Shown: in pieces, positions 33,301 through 43,940 of the stretch
Layout: every line of letters starts with the position of its first letter
How positions within the stretch are numbered: position 1 is the stretch's first letter
The notes under the pieces: model-generated
Told to the model about the DNA's origin: nothing
Database searches by the model: none
What the model saw: only the letters and a program-made list of their open reading frames with translations
Source: Neoarius graeffei
Lineage: Eukaryota > Chordata > Actinopteri > Siluriformes > Ariidae
Direction of reading: 5' to 3'
Assembly: GCF_027579695.1 (NCBI RefSeq)
Contig: NC_083569.1
Location: forward strand, 75,002,649-75,066,648
Length of the DNA stretch: 64,000 nt
Translations under genes and position numbers: made by a program

Positions 33301-36300
33301 TTCAATGTAAAATTAAGGTAAATAAGTCTCATAGAAAAAGAGTGGTAAATCTTACTAGCAATCTCCCAATATACAAAGACTTGGAGCACCTATTGCCATA
33401 TAAAATTTCTATTACTAAGGCTTGGTTTTTTTTTATATTTAAAAAAAAACCCAAAACAAGCCTTAGTAATAGAAATCTTATATGGCAAAAGGTGCTCCAA
33501 GTCTTTGTATATTGGTCTTGTCAGTCTTGTCAACTCCTGTAAGGTAACCTATGTAATTAAAAAGCTAAATTATTATTAGAATTAGGTTGTAATATCATCT
33601 GAATAGTTAGTTAATGTTTATGAATCACAAAAGGCAAGACTAATCTGCAGGAGATTAATTTTCTATATCCATAAAAAGTCACTAGTGAAATGTCCTGCCT
33701 TGTCAGCTAATAAATCATGTGAAAATATTAAATTTGTAGTGGCTAAAACAATCATCAAGCTATGCCACACCTCCGTCTTTCAACACAAGCTTTCAGCCAA
33801 GTCATGGGAACATTTGTGTTCCCATTCTGGATGTGCTCTTTTAATAGCAACTAGATGATGAGGCACTGAAGATAACAGGCTTTGCTGATCAGAAGATGAT
33901 GTGCTGGCAAAATGCACTTAGTGAGTTCCATTGACACCAGGGTATACTGGAGTTCATCAGGAATAAAGCCAGAGAGTACAATATACTGATATTTCTTCTT
34001 ATCTAATTATCTCTAGCTGCTTTATCCTGTCCTACAGGGTCGCAGGCAAACTGGAGCCTATCCCAGCTGACTACGGGCGAAAGGCAGGGTACACCCTGGA
34101 CAAGTCGCCAGGTCATCGCAGGGCTGACGCATAGACACGAACAACCATTTACACTCACATTCATACCTACACTGTAAAAAAATGTCCGTAGAATTAACAG
34201 TGAATTTATGTAAAATCATGACATAAAAAAACTGTAAATACAAGAACAATGAAGCAGTGTGTAATTTACATCAATATACTGTAAAACTCCTAACCAAATA
34301 CCACTGTTAATTTAACAGTAAGAATATGTTGAATTGATCATATTTTTTTGTAGAATTTACAAATTGTTGTAGTTTAAACACAGAAAAACTGTAATACTAA
34401 AACAGAATGTGATAGTTAAAATTACATCATTGCCCTGTTAAAACAATAAAAAAAATGTCAGTAGAGGCTCTCCGGCACATTTCGTAAAACTCTAAATCAA
34501 ATAAAATATCTGTCTAGTAGATCATTGCTTGTAACCATCATTTTGGAGTCACAAAAACCAATAATCGAGAACACTCACAATTCATTCCTAGATGAATTAA
34601 CAGTTATGTATTGATTATTGTACATTGAATACCTGTAAAATTTACATTTAGTTATCATTAATTGTACATGGAATCCCAGTGAAATGTACAAGTTATTCTG
34701 TAATGTTGTTTACATTTCACTGTATTTTTAACAGGATTATTCTGGCAACCACAGCTGCCAGTAAAAACAACGGATTTTTTTTTACAGTGTACGGTCAATT
34801 TAGAGTCACCAGTTAATCTAACCTGCATATCTTTGGACTGTGGGGGAAACCGGAGCACCCAGAGGAAACCCACGCGGACAACATGCAAACTCCGCACAGA
34901 AAGGTCCTCACCGGCCATGGGGCTCGAACCTGGACCTTCTTGCTGTGAGGTGACAGTGCTAACCACTACACCACCGTGCCGCCCCACTAATATTTCTTTC
35001 CCCACAAAAATGACTGATGTTACACATGACATTCACATTGATATCAAATATAAAGTTCTGTATGAAGTGAAGGATTTAACCTGGTCTTTATGTTATTGAA
35101 TGAATGTTGTATGTTAACAGAACCGCCCCCCCCCCCCCCCCAATTTAAACAGTTATGATACAATCTGAAACTGGAAATCAAAGCATTCAAAACTATGTTA
35201 GTCAGAAATATGCAGAGCTTTAGTCATGATTGCGCTTCTGGTGAAGTACCTAGAAAACAGTTTTACAGTTTCTCACAGTGCACATTTTGTGATTCCCCGA
35301 CACAAGGTTACTTTATCTATGCTCTAAGGTTGCAATGCATTAAAAAGTTCTTATATAGTTATAAACAGCCCACATTGTCTTACTAGGGCACTTTGCATTT
35401 ATTAGGCTTTACGTGATAATATTGGGCAAGGCAAACAAATATATCATACAATAAAACATTCAGATTGCCAGGACAAGGACTTGTCAGTAATCCAGACCTT
35501 ACACTTCCTAGGCAGAAATTTCACACTATGCTGACATTCACTGTTGGCACGGTCTCTGTTACCTTTAACAGGACTGGCTGCAGTCCTAAATTTGAGCCTT
35601 GCACACACGCTGGTCCTATGACTTAACATTAAAGACATGACAACTGCTTCTTTTATTGTACTTTCTATTCAGCCAGTGACTGAGAATTGCATGAGTGAGC
35701 AAGAAAGGGCATGGAGGAAAACCCCCTTCTCCATAGGTTCCCCTTTAAATAGCCATTCTTTAAAGAAACAAAAGAAAGCAAATCCCAACAACTATCGTTT
35801 CAAATCAATTAGTTTTAGATAAGCTACCTACAAACACTTTGTGAAAGAAACTTAATGGAAAAAGGATGCCTTGGCATTGTTAAGGAAAAAGCCATACACC
35901 TGACCCAGTTCCTGCACAATCGGTGTTTAACTCATGCAGAATTTTCAACGATTCAGCAATCTTCTCTTAGCAACCATGAACAGTAAGTCATGCTTAAAGA
36001 CTGTTAAGTTATGCTTGTGAAATTGAGACTGTGAGCTCAAATTCTGCTGTGCTTTGGATTTACAGTAACCTTTTACAACCTTTTGGATTTAAATAGAAAA
36101 GCAAGACAACTGTCTAAATCAAGTGTTTCATAAAAATGGATTACTATTGCAACAGTATTCCAAATGACAATCATCTTTATGCACGTTAAGAGAAATTAGA
36201 ATAGAAAAGCCAAACAAACAATCAGTTCATAGACGAATAAAGTTATGAATCATTAAGTTGATCAGATAATGAATGAATGAATCAGGGGTTATGTTTCATT

Positions 36301-36665
36301 GAAAATGAAAAAGCTATGAGTAGCCTGGAAAAAGAACAAGCTGAAAGTGCTCATTTATGTGGATACAAATTCTCAGATAAATTAGTTGCAAACAAACAAA
36401 GGATTGCTGAAGCTTTTTCTTTGGCTTTAGGCAAGTTAGTCAGTGCGAATTACTTGCATTTACGGGGTTAATTAAAGGCAATGACAATTGACCTTCCAGA
36501 AAAGGAGTTATAAACATTAACTTCTAAGGTACAAGGTACAAGTTCAGGAAAGATGAAAGATCACAATATCGATATTGCCTTCACTATTGAGAGATTACCA
36601 GAAATTAAAAATCAACCTGAGACAAGATCTGCAAAAAACCCCAACTTACCTGTGCAAGAAACCAT
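30200..36665 (-). CDS. epo: erythropoietin (five exons)
   Basis: A secreted four-helix cytokine that signals through the EPO receptor to drive red-cell production. Coding joins on the - strand: 36665-36650, 32281-32151, 31256-31170, 31055-30891, 30334-30200. The product has 177 residues (zebrafish about 183). All introns have GT-AG ends, and the phases (1,0,0,0) match the vertebrate EPO gene; exon 3 is 87 nt as in human. The signal peptide includes LFALLLIVLEWIRPGLPSP. The mature part begins near PLRPICD. Helix and core landmarks are RRVLGRFIQEARDAEAAM, KVDFDVWEKKN, EEKAQEVQRGLWLLNMAISS, RNIASLKQVLRSLSIQ and SELFQIHVNFLRGKVSLLLA. The four conserved cysteines are present (PICD, CKEEC, VPVC). 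No N-X-S/T sequon exists. It converges with pop7, as expected for the EPO-POP7 block. Exon 1 is the least certain part. Confidence 0.93.
30336..30372. repeat. (TG)n(GA)n microsatellite at an epo splice acceptor
   Basis: On the gene strand a (TC)n run and (CA)n units form the whole polypyrimidine tract and acceptor region of epo intron 4, ending in the AG at 30336-30335. Confidence 0.9.
30891..31055 (-). CDS. epo: epo exon 4
   Basis: 165 nt from acceptor TTCTTGCAG to donor CAG|GTGAGT. It encodes helices B and C (EEKAQEVQRGLWLLN; SVRNIASLKQVLRSLSIQ). Human exon 4 is slightly longer. Confidence 0.96.
31170..31256 (-). CDS. epo: epo exon 3
   Basis: 87 nt, the same length as human exon 3, from acceptor TATCCTAG to donor AAT|GTGAGT. 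It encodes RFCKEECSIAGPLTVPQTKV and then DFDVWEKKN. The N-glycosylated asparagine found here in other species (zebrafish has NVT) is absent. Confidence 0.95.
31728..32055. mobile_element. MITE in epo intron 2
   Basis: 328 bp with inverted ends CACTCTAAAAAATAA / TTATTTTTTTTTTAGAGTG and TA at 31726-31727 and 32056-32057. The interior carries repeated GGTTCTTC / GAAGAACC motifs. Non-coding, Tc1/mariner-type target. Confidence 0.85.
32151..32281 (-). CDS. epo: epo exon 2
   Basis: 131 nt between the acceptor TGTGTGCTTCAG and the donor ATG|GTAAGA. It encodes most of the signal peptide and the first helix, including the first conserved cysteine (RPICD). Confidence 0.95.
32690..32960. repeat. interspersed repeat in epo intron 1
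   Basis: The phrases TCCATGAAACTTGGTGGAAG and GGTCAAGGAAGAGCCCATTA, followed by AATTTTG, occur as a dispersed repeat in many fish genomes. The class is not assigned and the boundaries are approximate. Confidence 0.45.
33366..33515. repeat. palindrome in epo intron 1
   Basis: Arms 33366-33422 and 33461-33515 are near-perfect reverse complements (CCAATATACAAAGACTTGGA / TCCAAGTCTTTGTATATTGG) around a roughly 38-bp A/T loop. Probably a fold-back MITE. Confidence 0.88.
34000..34985 (-). mobile_element. tRNA-headed SINE split by a MITE (epo intron 1)
   Basis: The 3' part lies at 34000-34169 and the head at 34790-34985, on the - strand. The two join exactly at the SINE phrase ACACCTACGGTCAATT once 34170-34789 and one TA are removed. 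Confidence 0.93.
34170..34789. mobile_element. TA-flanked MITE inside the SINE
   Basis: 620 bp with ends CACTGTAAAAAAATGTCCGT / ACGGATTTTTTTTTACAGTG and TA on both sides (34168-34169, 34790-34791). The interior is a series of AATTAACAGT / TTTACAGT-like short repeats. The intact SINE copies elsewhere supply the empty site. Confidence 0.95.
35126..35141. repeat. poly(C) run
   Basis: About 16 consecutive C in epo intron 1. Likely length-variable. Confidence 0.95.
36650..36665 (-). CDS. epo: epo exon 1 coding part (16 nt)
   Basis: It encodes MVSCT plus the first base of a glycine codon and ends at a strong donor CAG|GTAAGT. This is the only nearby ATG that gives the phase-1 junction needed to read into exon 2 (GLFALLL), mirroring the tiny first coding exon of other EPO genes. 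Two out-of-frame ATGs lie just upstream. Confidence 0.7.
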
Positions 36666-36779
36666 TCGGGAAGCACCCCAGCATTTTTCAAACACATGAT
36701 GAAAAACAAATCAAGTCATCAAATAATAAACAGCCAACGTTAACCACTTGGGGAAAAGACATGTGTCCCTGAAACTGCA

Positions 36780-37800
36780 AGTTCTGTCACAGATGGGCAG
36801 AGAAAGGGAGAAAGAGTGAGAGAGAGAGAGAAAGAGAGAGAGGGAGGAAAGCCTGCAGAAGTGCTGATCTGATCTGCTGCCTGTCTGCCACTACATCACT
36901 CTACTGGTAGCTAGCGGCCTGACCTTCACCTCCAGCTACTGATAAGACACTCACAAGTCATGCAGTCATGCAAAAAAAAAAGAAAAAAAAAGAAAAAAGC
37001 ACACAGATGGTTTGATTTACTCACTGGGCATCTCCATCTAAGAATTCACATAATCCCTTGCAGGATTCTTGTTGCATTGCCTGCAGTCCTGTCTATTGCC
37101 CATTAATTGCAAGTGAAGCCCTTTGACGGAACGGTCAATGAGTTCGGATTTATCCTGTGGCATCCGTTTGACTTTTTTTTTAAAGCTTTGACTATGCAAT
37201 TGGTTGGAAAGGTTTTTGAACTAGCCTACTTCCTATTTGGAAAGGTTGTTTTTCTTTCACTGTTGTCACATAGTGTGTATTTTTATGCAGCAGTCCAAAG
37301 AGGTAGCCTAAATAATCCTAAAAATGTTTCCTCTCTGACCAGTTAATCCTCTGATTATGTATTTTCCTCTTGGCTGACATCCATATAAATGGTGACACTG
37401 CAAACAAATAGGCCTAATAGCAATAATCAAGCATCTATCTCACACGATGTTGTTGATGCTTAAACCCCAAAGATCGGATGAGACGGATAAACAATGCTGA
37501 TGGATCCAGGCAGAGTTCCTCACTACTTCTGTTAGTTGGACTGCAGCTCAGAGAGCCATTTAACATGTGGAGGAGGAAGTGGAAGAGAGAGAGATATGCT
37601 CAGTGTGTGCATAATGAGCAGTAAAGAGAGGGCTAGTGTCAGGGGGGAAAAAGGTCTAATACAAATCCTAGGAGGAGAAATTTCTTGAGAACAAGTCATA
37701 GAAAATAAATATAGCATAATAAAAAGAAAACAGCGAATGAAACAAATGCTTAGACAAATTTGAATATAGCCTGGGTCATATCATTAAAAAAAACCAGATG
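36780..37800. other. epo 5' flank, unassigned
   Basis: It contains a GA-rich stretch (36796-36850) and an A-rich run (36970-36998). The epo promoter should lie here, just above 36665. No convincing TATA box or CpG island was seen. Confidence 0.4.
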
Positions 37801-37802
37801 TA

Positions 37803-39449
37803 GGGGAGAGCGGGGTAAGATGAGCCACTTTTTACATTTTTCATCATAACTACATGTTAAAGCCATTTTTGCTTCCAGTCTACACACCATACCAAATTTC
37901 AAAGTGTACTGTTACTATCTGAGCAAAAAATAATTGATAAGCTCTTATGGTTAGAGTGATATTACCTCTTGAAAAAAAAAAGTCAAGTGGCTCAACTTAC
38001 CCCATGCACGGGGTAAGATGAGCCACTGTGTGGGGTAAATTGAGCCAACACAAAACATGGTAGGTTAACAAAGTAAACAACTTTTATTATTAGAAATGCA
38101 ATCAATGAATCAAGTCAAGTCAATCAAGTGGGGGATAGGGCCGTTGCATAGAGAAGGGGAGATAAAGAAAGAGGTGATAGAACGAGATGGGATAGGGAGG
38201 GATAGATAGATGGATAGAGAGAGAGATATGCGTAGATAGATAGAAAGAGGGATGGTTAGCGAGGGAATGAGAGATATACTATATTATAGAAATTACTAAA
38301 ACAGTAGAACAGTGCCAAAAAAATCTTATTTCTTTCAGTAGGTTAAAACATTGCTAAAACATGCAGCAATCATTCCATCAGTCATTCATTTCATCGTTAT
38401 TCAGTGTTCCAAGCGTTCAAATTGCAAGGGAACACCATTTGCCTCTCCCTCCGTGCTGTCCCCCCAACAGTAAAGGGGCGGGGCAATTTTTTCACAATAT
38501 CCTGTCTTGACAGGACAGCCTCATCTTTCTCTTTGAAGACAAAGGTTGGCTTTCTTGCAGAGCCATGGCATGACCGGCTTCTTTTGAGAAATCTTGCCTC
38601 TATTTCAAAGACATCCAATTTGATTATCTGGCCAATGAAGAAATGCACTTTCACCAACTTGGTATAACCTGTCTCTACCTCTCCATTCTTTATCTTTTCA
38701 ATGAACCTAGTCAGAGTCATCCTGTCCAAATGCATATCCCTCGCCACAGCCCGAATAGGCCTGCCTTTCCTGGCTTCCTCTGCGGCTCTCTCCAAAACTG
38801 CACGGGACTGCGCGGCCCTGTCTGTTTTTCTTTTGTATGAGCGTGGCATCATGCACACCTGTAATAACAGAAGGCATTATTTTATTTATTAAAAACCTTT
38901 TAAACATATTATTTACATTAACATGTTATTTATTTGTTTGTTTATTTGTTGTTGTTGTCATATATGACCAGTAAATGTGAAAACTTAAGTGTCATCCATA
39001 TTGGGTAAGCTCAGCCACCAATGGGGTAAGTTGAGCCAGTGGCTCAACTTGCCCCACATCTAATGGCTCATCTTACCCCGTGGCCACCATTTTGTAGAAA
39101 AATGCTAATAAAGGGGGATTAGGCTAATCAAAATTATTTTTATTAGCATTCGTATCATAGTTTAGAAAGCCACTAACTTAACCCTAATGTGTCTAAATAT
39201 TATTCTACTTTTGTCTTCTCTAAATCATCTTCACTGTGGACAAACATGGAATTGACTTAGAAAGCACAAAAACACATTTTTATAAATATCTCCCTCACCA
39301 AGTTTGACATGTGGTGCTCCTCTCCACAAGTGTAAGTAAATGGTCCCGCCCCCCTTTGAATGTGGTCACATGGTCACATTTGTTTACTGTTTCTTAGAAA
39401 CAGGGGGTGGCTCATCTTACCCCCTGGCTCATCTTACCCCGCTCTCCCC
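37803..39449 (-). mobile_element. pogo-like DNA transposon, internally deleted
   Basis: 1647 bp with inverted ends GGGGAGAGCGGGGTAAGATG / CATCTTACCCCGCTCTCCCC and TA at 37801-37802 and 39450-39451. Subterminal copies of GGGGTAAGATGAGCCA occur several times at both ends (about 37812, 38010, 39005-39080, 39408-39440), like binding-site arrays. The interior holds one ORF lacking the catalytic domain. Confidence 0.85.
38397..38849 (-). CDS. HTH-only pogo-transposase-like ORF
   Basis: An uninterrupted 150-residue frame starting MPRSYKRKTDR. Residues about 25-55 (RKGRPIRAVARDMHLDRMTL) match the PSQ-type helix-turn-helix of pogo/Tigger transposases. After residue 65 the sequence jumps to a transposase C-terminal tail (KPTFVFKEKDEAVLSRQDIV, KKLPRPFTVGGTA), with the DDE catalytic core missing. 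The reading frame is intact across the fusion. It could be an internally deleted pseudogene, or a small DNA-binding protein that recognises the element's own terminal repeats. No evidence of expression can be seen. Confidence 0.6.
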   Translation of the reverse strand: MPRSYKRKTDRAAQSRAVLERAAEEARKGRPIRAVARDMHLDRMTLTRFIEKIKNGEVETGYTKLVKVHFFIGQIIKLDVFEIEARFLKRSRSCHGSARKPTFVFKEKDEAVLSRQDIVKKLPRPFTVGGTARRERQMVFPCNLNAWNTE

Positions 39450-40151
39450 TACATGTCAGGGAAAATCAAGATTTTATAAAATAATGTCCCTGAGCTGTTG
39501 AGTCACCCCGACAAGCCTGCAATATGATCGAGTAATTTAGTCAGCACTGTGTCAGTGCAGGGTCAGAATTTGTACACCAGTTCAGCTATGACAAACATCA
39601 TCACATCCAAACCTTAGATGCAAAGGAAGTCAGACTGGCAGGAGCTGGGAACCAATGAATAGACAGAAAGTATGTAAACAAATAGGAGTAAGAAAGAGAA
39701 GTCTAATATCGTACTATAAAATAAAATATATTTTAGGCTTTTCTTGTTGGACAGGTATGGCATTTAGTTTTATTCCCCAATTTGATAGGAAACTGAAAGC
39801 AGATTTTCATGACCATTGATTTTGGTGAGGCAGGTCAACATTATTAATAATGACATAGCCTCAAACCAAATCAGGTGAATTTTTAGATTAACCCTGTAAT
39901 AGACATCCGAGTGCCAACAGCACACAATTATCCCAGTTAACAGTCTAGCAGTTTGCATTTTGTGTGATTTAGACATAGCTTTGTTCAACTGTGTTTCATA
40001 CAGCAAGTGATTTTCCAACTACACACAGCAGATGCATTTCACTACAATTAATTTAGGTATGATTATTTGCTCTAAAACCAGACAGCCATTATTTGCAATA
40101 AAGCCTTTGTAAATGTAATGAAACCCAAAGTATAAAGGCTTGCAAAATGTA

Positions 40152-40470
40152 CAGACGTAGAAGAAGCTTTTATTTGTCACATGTACAGTCACAAGCAGAG
40201 TGAAATTCCTCCTCTGGTTTAACCCATCTGAAGCAGTGAACACATGCATGCACTAAGCATACACACATACCCAGGGCAGTATGCAGTTATGCTACAGTGC
40301 CTGGGGAGCAGTTGGGGGTTAGGTGCCTTGCTCAAGGGCACTTCAGCCATGATACAGAGGGAGGGGGAAATATTGTTCATTCACTCAATTCCCCTCTTCG
40401 GTCCTGGGAATCGAACTGGCGACCTTTTGGGCCCAAGACTGCTTCTCTAACTTTCAGGCCCCAAATCCCC
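40152..40470 (-). mobile_element. mosaic SINE: another tRNA-like head, shared tail
   Basis: On the - strand a tRNA-like head (B box near AGTTCGATTCCC) joins the same tail as 7470-7660 and 16031-16290 (AAGTGCCCTTGAGCAAGG; CTGCTTCAGATGGGTTAAAC), ending near AAATAAAAGCTTCTTCTAC. The head is not that of the main family. Confidence 0.68.
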
Positions 40471-40635
40471 CCATTAAGGGTTTAATGCATGCAAGGTGCA
40501 CATGGCGTTCTGTGATTGTGAAGACACATGCAAAAAATAGGTACCCTATGGGTACATGTGGCTACTGCTTATAAATAAATTTTTTCTGATACCATGTCCA
40601 CACAGTAAATATAGCATATATATTTACTCTATGAG

Positions 40636-41012
40636 GCGGCACGGTGGTGTAGTGGTTAGCGCTGTCGCCTCACAGCAAGAAGGTCCTGGGTTCGAGCCCC
40701 GGGGCTGGCGAGGGCCTTTCTGTGTGGAGTTTGCATGTTCTCCCCGTGTCCGTGTGGGTTTCCTCCAGGTGCTCCGGTTTCCCCCACAGTCCACAGACAT
40801 GCAGGTTAGGTTAACTGGTGACTCTAAATTGACCGTAGGTGTGAATGTGAGTGTGAATGGTTGTCTGTGTCTATGTGTCAGCCCTGTGATGACCTGGCGA
40901 CTTGTCCAGGGTGTACCCCGCCTTTCGCCCGTAGTCAGCTGGGATAGGCTCCAGCTTGCCTGCGACCCTGTGTAGAAGGATAAAGCGGCTAGAGATAATG
41001 AGATGAGATGAG
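40636..41012 (+). mobile_element. tRNA-headed SINE with 14-16-bp TSD
   Basis: Full length and near consensus, flanked by ATTTACTCTATGAG (40622-40635 and 41013-41026, continuing GC on both sides). It ends with a clean ATGAGATGAG tail. A recent insertion. Confidence 0.97.
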
Positions 41013-41026
41013 ATTTACTCTATGAG

Positions 41027-43217
41027 GCAGTAGAATTTACAACACGATGACAAAGTGGCTCCTGCCTCTATGAAACAGTAGCCACAAAAAGGGAAGAAAA
41101 TACATGCAAAAGTAGATATAGAAGGCATCATTACAGCACATAATCTGAAGTAAGATAAAAACTAAGAAACACTGACACTGTGAATCATGCACAACTTTGT
41201 CTACACATACTGCTAACTGCAACCTTGACATCAGAGACCAAAATGAAAATGTTGGACTTTCAGTGAAAGTTTTTTGTCAATAACATTTCTTCAAAAAACA
41301 GTCCTTACAAGGGAAAAAAACCTATCACAAACTCCTATTATGAGGACAGGTTCTTCTCTGACCAAAACTGGACAGTAGAATTACAGTAGTAGTAGTAGTA
41401 GTAGAGTACAACAGTGCAAGTGAGATTAACAAAGACTCAGCTCAAACACAGTAAAGATTCCTGAAATTGTAATCTAACAGGAACTTAAAAAGGAGATGAT
41501 AATGGTATCTGCAGCTGACTCAGAAATTGCCTACTAGGTCTGGAGAGCAAGCATGACTAATGAAAAGCACCATGTCAGGATCTAGTAGTAGATATACTGG
41601 AGAGTGGGAGCACATGGAAAGCTTGGCAAAGAGATACAACAATTAGATTGGAGCTTATGGTACTTTTACATTGCACATGACAGTGCAAGCTGAGGCATGG
41701 GAATACCCAGGCATAACAGCTTAACCAAAAACGATGCACCAAAAAGTAGCACAGATGGGATAGGTTCTATCAATTTAGCCATTACTGATCCTGACAAAGA
41801 ATAAGCCTGGTCCATATTTAGTGGGTTCAGTATGAGGTGGGCCTTAAATTGTGCACGAGGGGCCAATTAAGCTTTTGGCAAATCAAGAAAGAAATGCTTT
41901 ACGGAAAAAATATAAGGTCAGTGAGAGGACAAGACACAATGTGGAAATGTAGTGGAGCACTCTTGCTACCTCTTTTGTAATTTCCTTTCATAGTTTAACA
42001 TGTCATACAAAATCACATGATCTATTAACTATTATAAAATTATTTATTCATACATTAACATTATGTTGGAAGATTTTTCTTAGACTGCTATAAAGGTTCC
42101 CTATGGCCTCCCTGTTTATAAATCTCCTCGTATCATCATGGAAATTCCCTAAGTGGAAGAATTTTCTTCCTCTTATGGAACGTGTTAGTATGACTCTCTC
42201 TGTGATGCTCTAATACAAAAGCTTATGGTCTTTGGTCTTGCAAATAGGAATCAATTTCAGTTTAACCTTATAATGTTCGAATAGAAGTACAAATACAAAA
42301 AGTAGGCAAATATGAAGGATTCAGTTTGATTGCGAATGGAGAATGTTAATTCAGTACAATCTGAAGTGCTTAAAAATGGGTGAGATATTATAAATGTTCT
42401 TTCTAGTAGTTACAGTGATTTCAAGGCAGTGATATTGGGAAATTATCCTGTTTTGATGTTTGCAACTTTCTTTTTTTTTTAGACAGGAAGTCGTCTGTAG
42501 TCACTTTAGCATAGTTCCCTGTCTATCCTACTGACGCTTGTTTCCTTTTGATCAAACTCCAGTTGGATTGTGTCTGAGCCAAACTGAGAGCAGAGAGCGC
42601 CACAAGGTACGTGCTCTAACACATGTGCCTAAGGCTGGGGGGAGGGTAGGGGGACGGGGGCGTCCCGGCACGGTGACTCCACAGCTTGCACGCCGTTACT
42701 GAAATCAATACGATTAGAAAGGAAAGGAGGCATGTGTAACTAAAGGCCACCCACAGCTCTTTCTGATAATAAACAAAGACAGCAAGGAGTCACTGATGCA
42801 AAGCCACAGAGCACTCAAAAGAGAATGTGAGGAACGTTTGCCTAGGAAACAGTGTATGGCTATTCATCCTGTCTTGCCGCTTGAATGGGAAAACAGCCAA
42901 ATAGACCTTGGTTGCATGTCCACTGGCGCGACTAAGACAGGAAATCCATATAAAAGAATCGGGGACAGGGAGATAGGAGTCACTATGGTGGCCTGAGCAG
43001 AAGTTATTGTTTGAAATATCCAGAAAGGGTAATTACCCAATTGAAACCTGTATTATTATTTATTTATTTATTTTATTTTATTTTTTTTACACCAGGTATA
43101 TTTTGATTCTTTATACTTTAAACACAGTTATTCCATGAAATCGAGTCATACATGAGCTGATAGCCAACAAATCGCATAGAGCTGATTTGGCTATAAGTCA
43201 TGTACGACGAGACTGAG
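41027..43217. other. unassigned upstream region of epo
   Basis: No gene recognised. The frame at 42796-42996 has no motif. A GC-rich patch at 42580-42700 stands out from the AT-rich surroundings and contains a candidate hypoxia element (separate entry). Confidence 0.4.
42608..42627 (+). promoter_or_regulatory. candidate hypoxia-response element
   Basis: TACGTGCT followed after four bases by CACATGTG. The human EPO 3' enhancer has TACGTGCT, four bases, then CACACAG (HIF site plus ancillary motif), so core and spacing match. It lies about 5.9 kb upstream of the epo start codon. Position and function are inference. Confidence 0.4.
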
Positions 43218-43940
43218 GCCCTGTCCACACGGCAACGGATTCAGGTGACTCCGATACAATTGCTTATCGTTTAGGCCTGGCGTCCACACGGCGCCGGCGT
43301 TTTGGGTGCCCAAAACGCAATCTTTTTGAGAACGGGTTCCAGAGTGGAAAGATCTGGCAACGTTGCCGTTGTGAAGTCGTCTGGATGAGTAAAACGGATT
43401 TGTTTACGATGACGTCACAACCACATGACTGAATGCTTCACGCCGGGTAGAAGTGTAACGAATATCACCAGGAAAAAGCCTTACAGAGCACTAGTGAGAG
43501 TGAAACACGAGCTTGGATATTATTATTATTATTATTATTATTATGTTCAGTGTTAGTTCACAGTAGTAATGCAAGAAGCAGAATAGTGACAGTAATAGTG
43601 AAGCAAAAACATGCAATTGTACAAACACTGCAGCTCTACAGCAAAATATTCATTTATAAAATGGTCTGATTCTTAACACCAGTAGTGCCAATGATCTCAT
43701 TGCGATGCGATGCGAGTTGTCAAGAAATCCTATAACTTGGTTCATGAAACGCGCTTACAAAATATTTTCACTGTGAATATTTATTGTGTAATGCCTGGTG
43801 CAAAGTGAGAGAGAGAGAGAATAGCCCTTAGGGCAGAGTCAATCCCGCCAGCAAAAATAAGGGGAAAAAAGGAGCGATCTCACCTCTTCAGATGATGGTT
43901 TAAGTCCTACAGTACATTCCTCAAAAAAGGGCGTAGAAAA

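Noticed and set aside
32300-34600. Alternative epo first exons, e.g. ATGs before GTGAGT at about 34574 or GTGAGTC at about 32345
   Set aside because: They give an immediate stop or the wrong phase at exon 2. Only the ATG at 36665 gives a phase-1 junction with a strong donor.
42796-42996. 66-codon ORF upstream of epo
   Set aside because: No motif and no flanking splice sites. It fits chance expectation.
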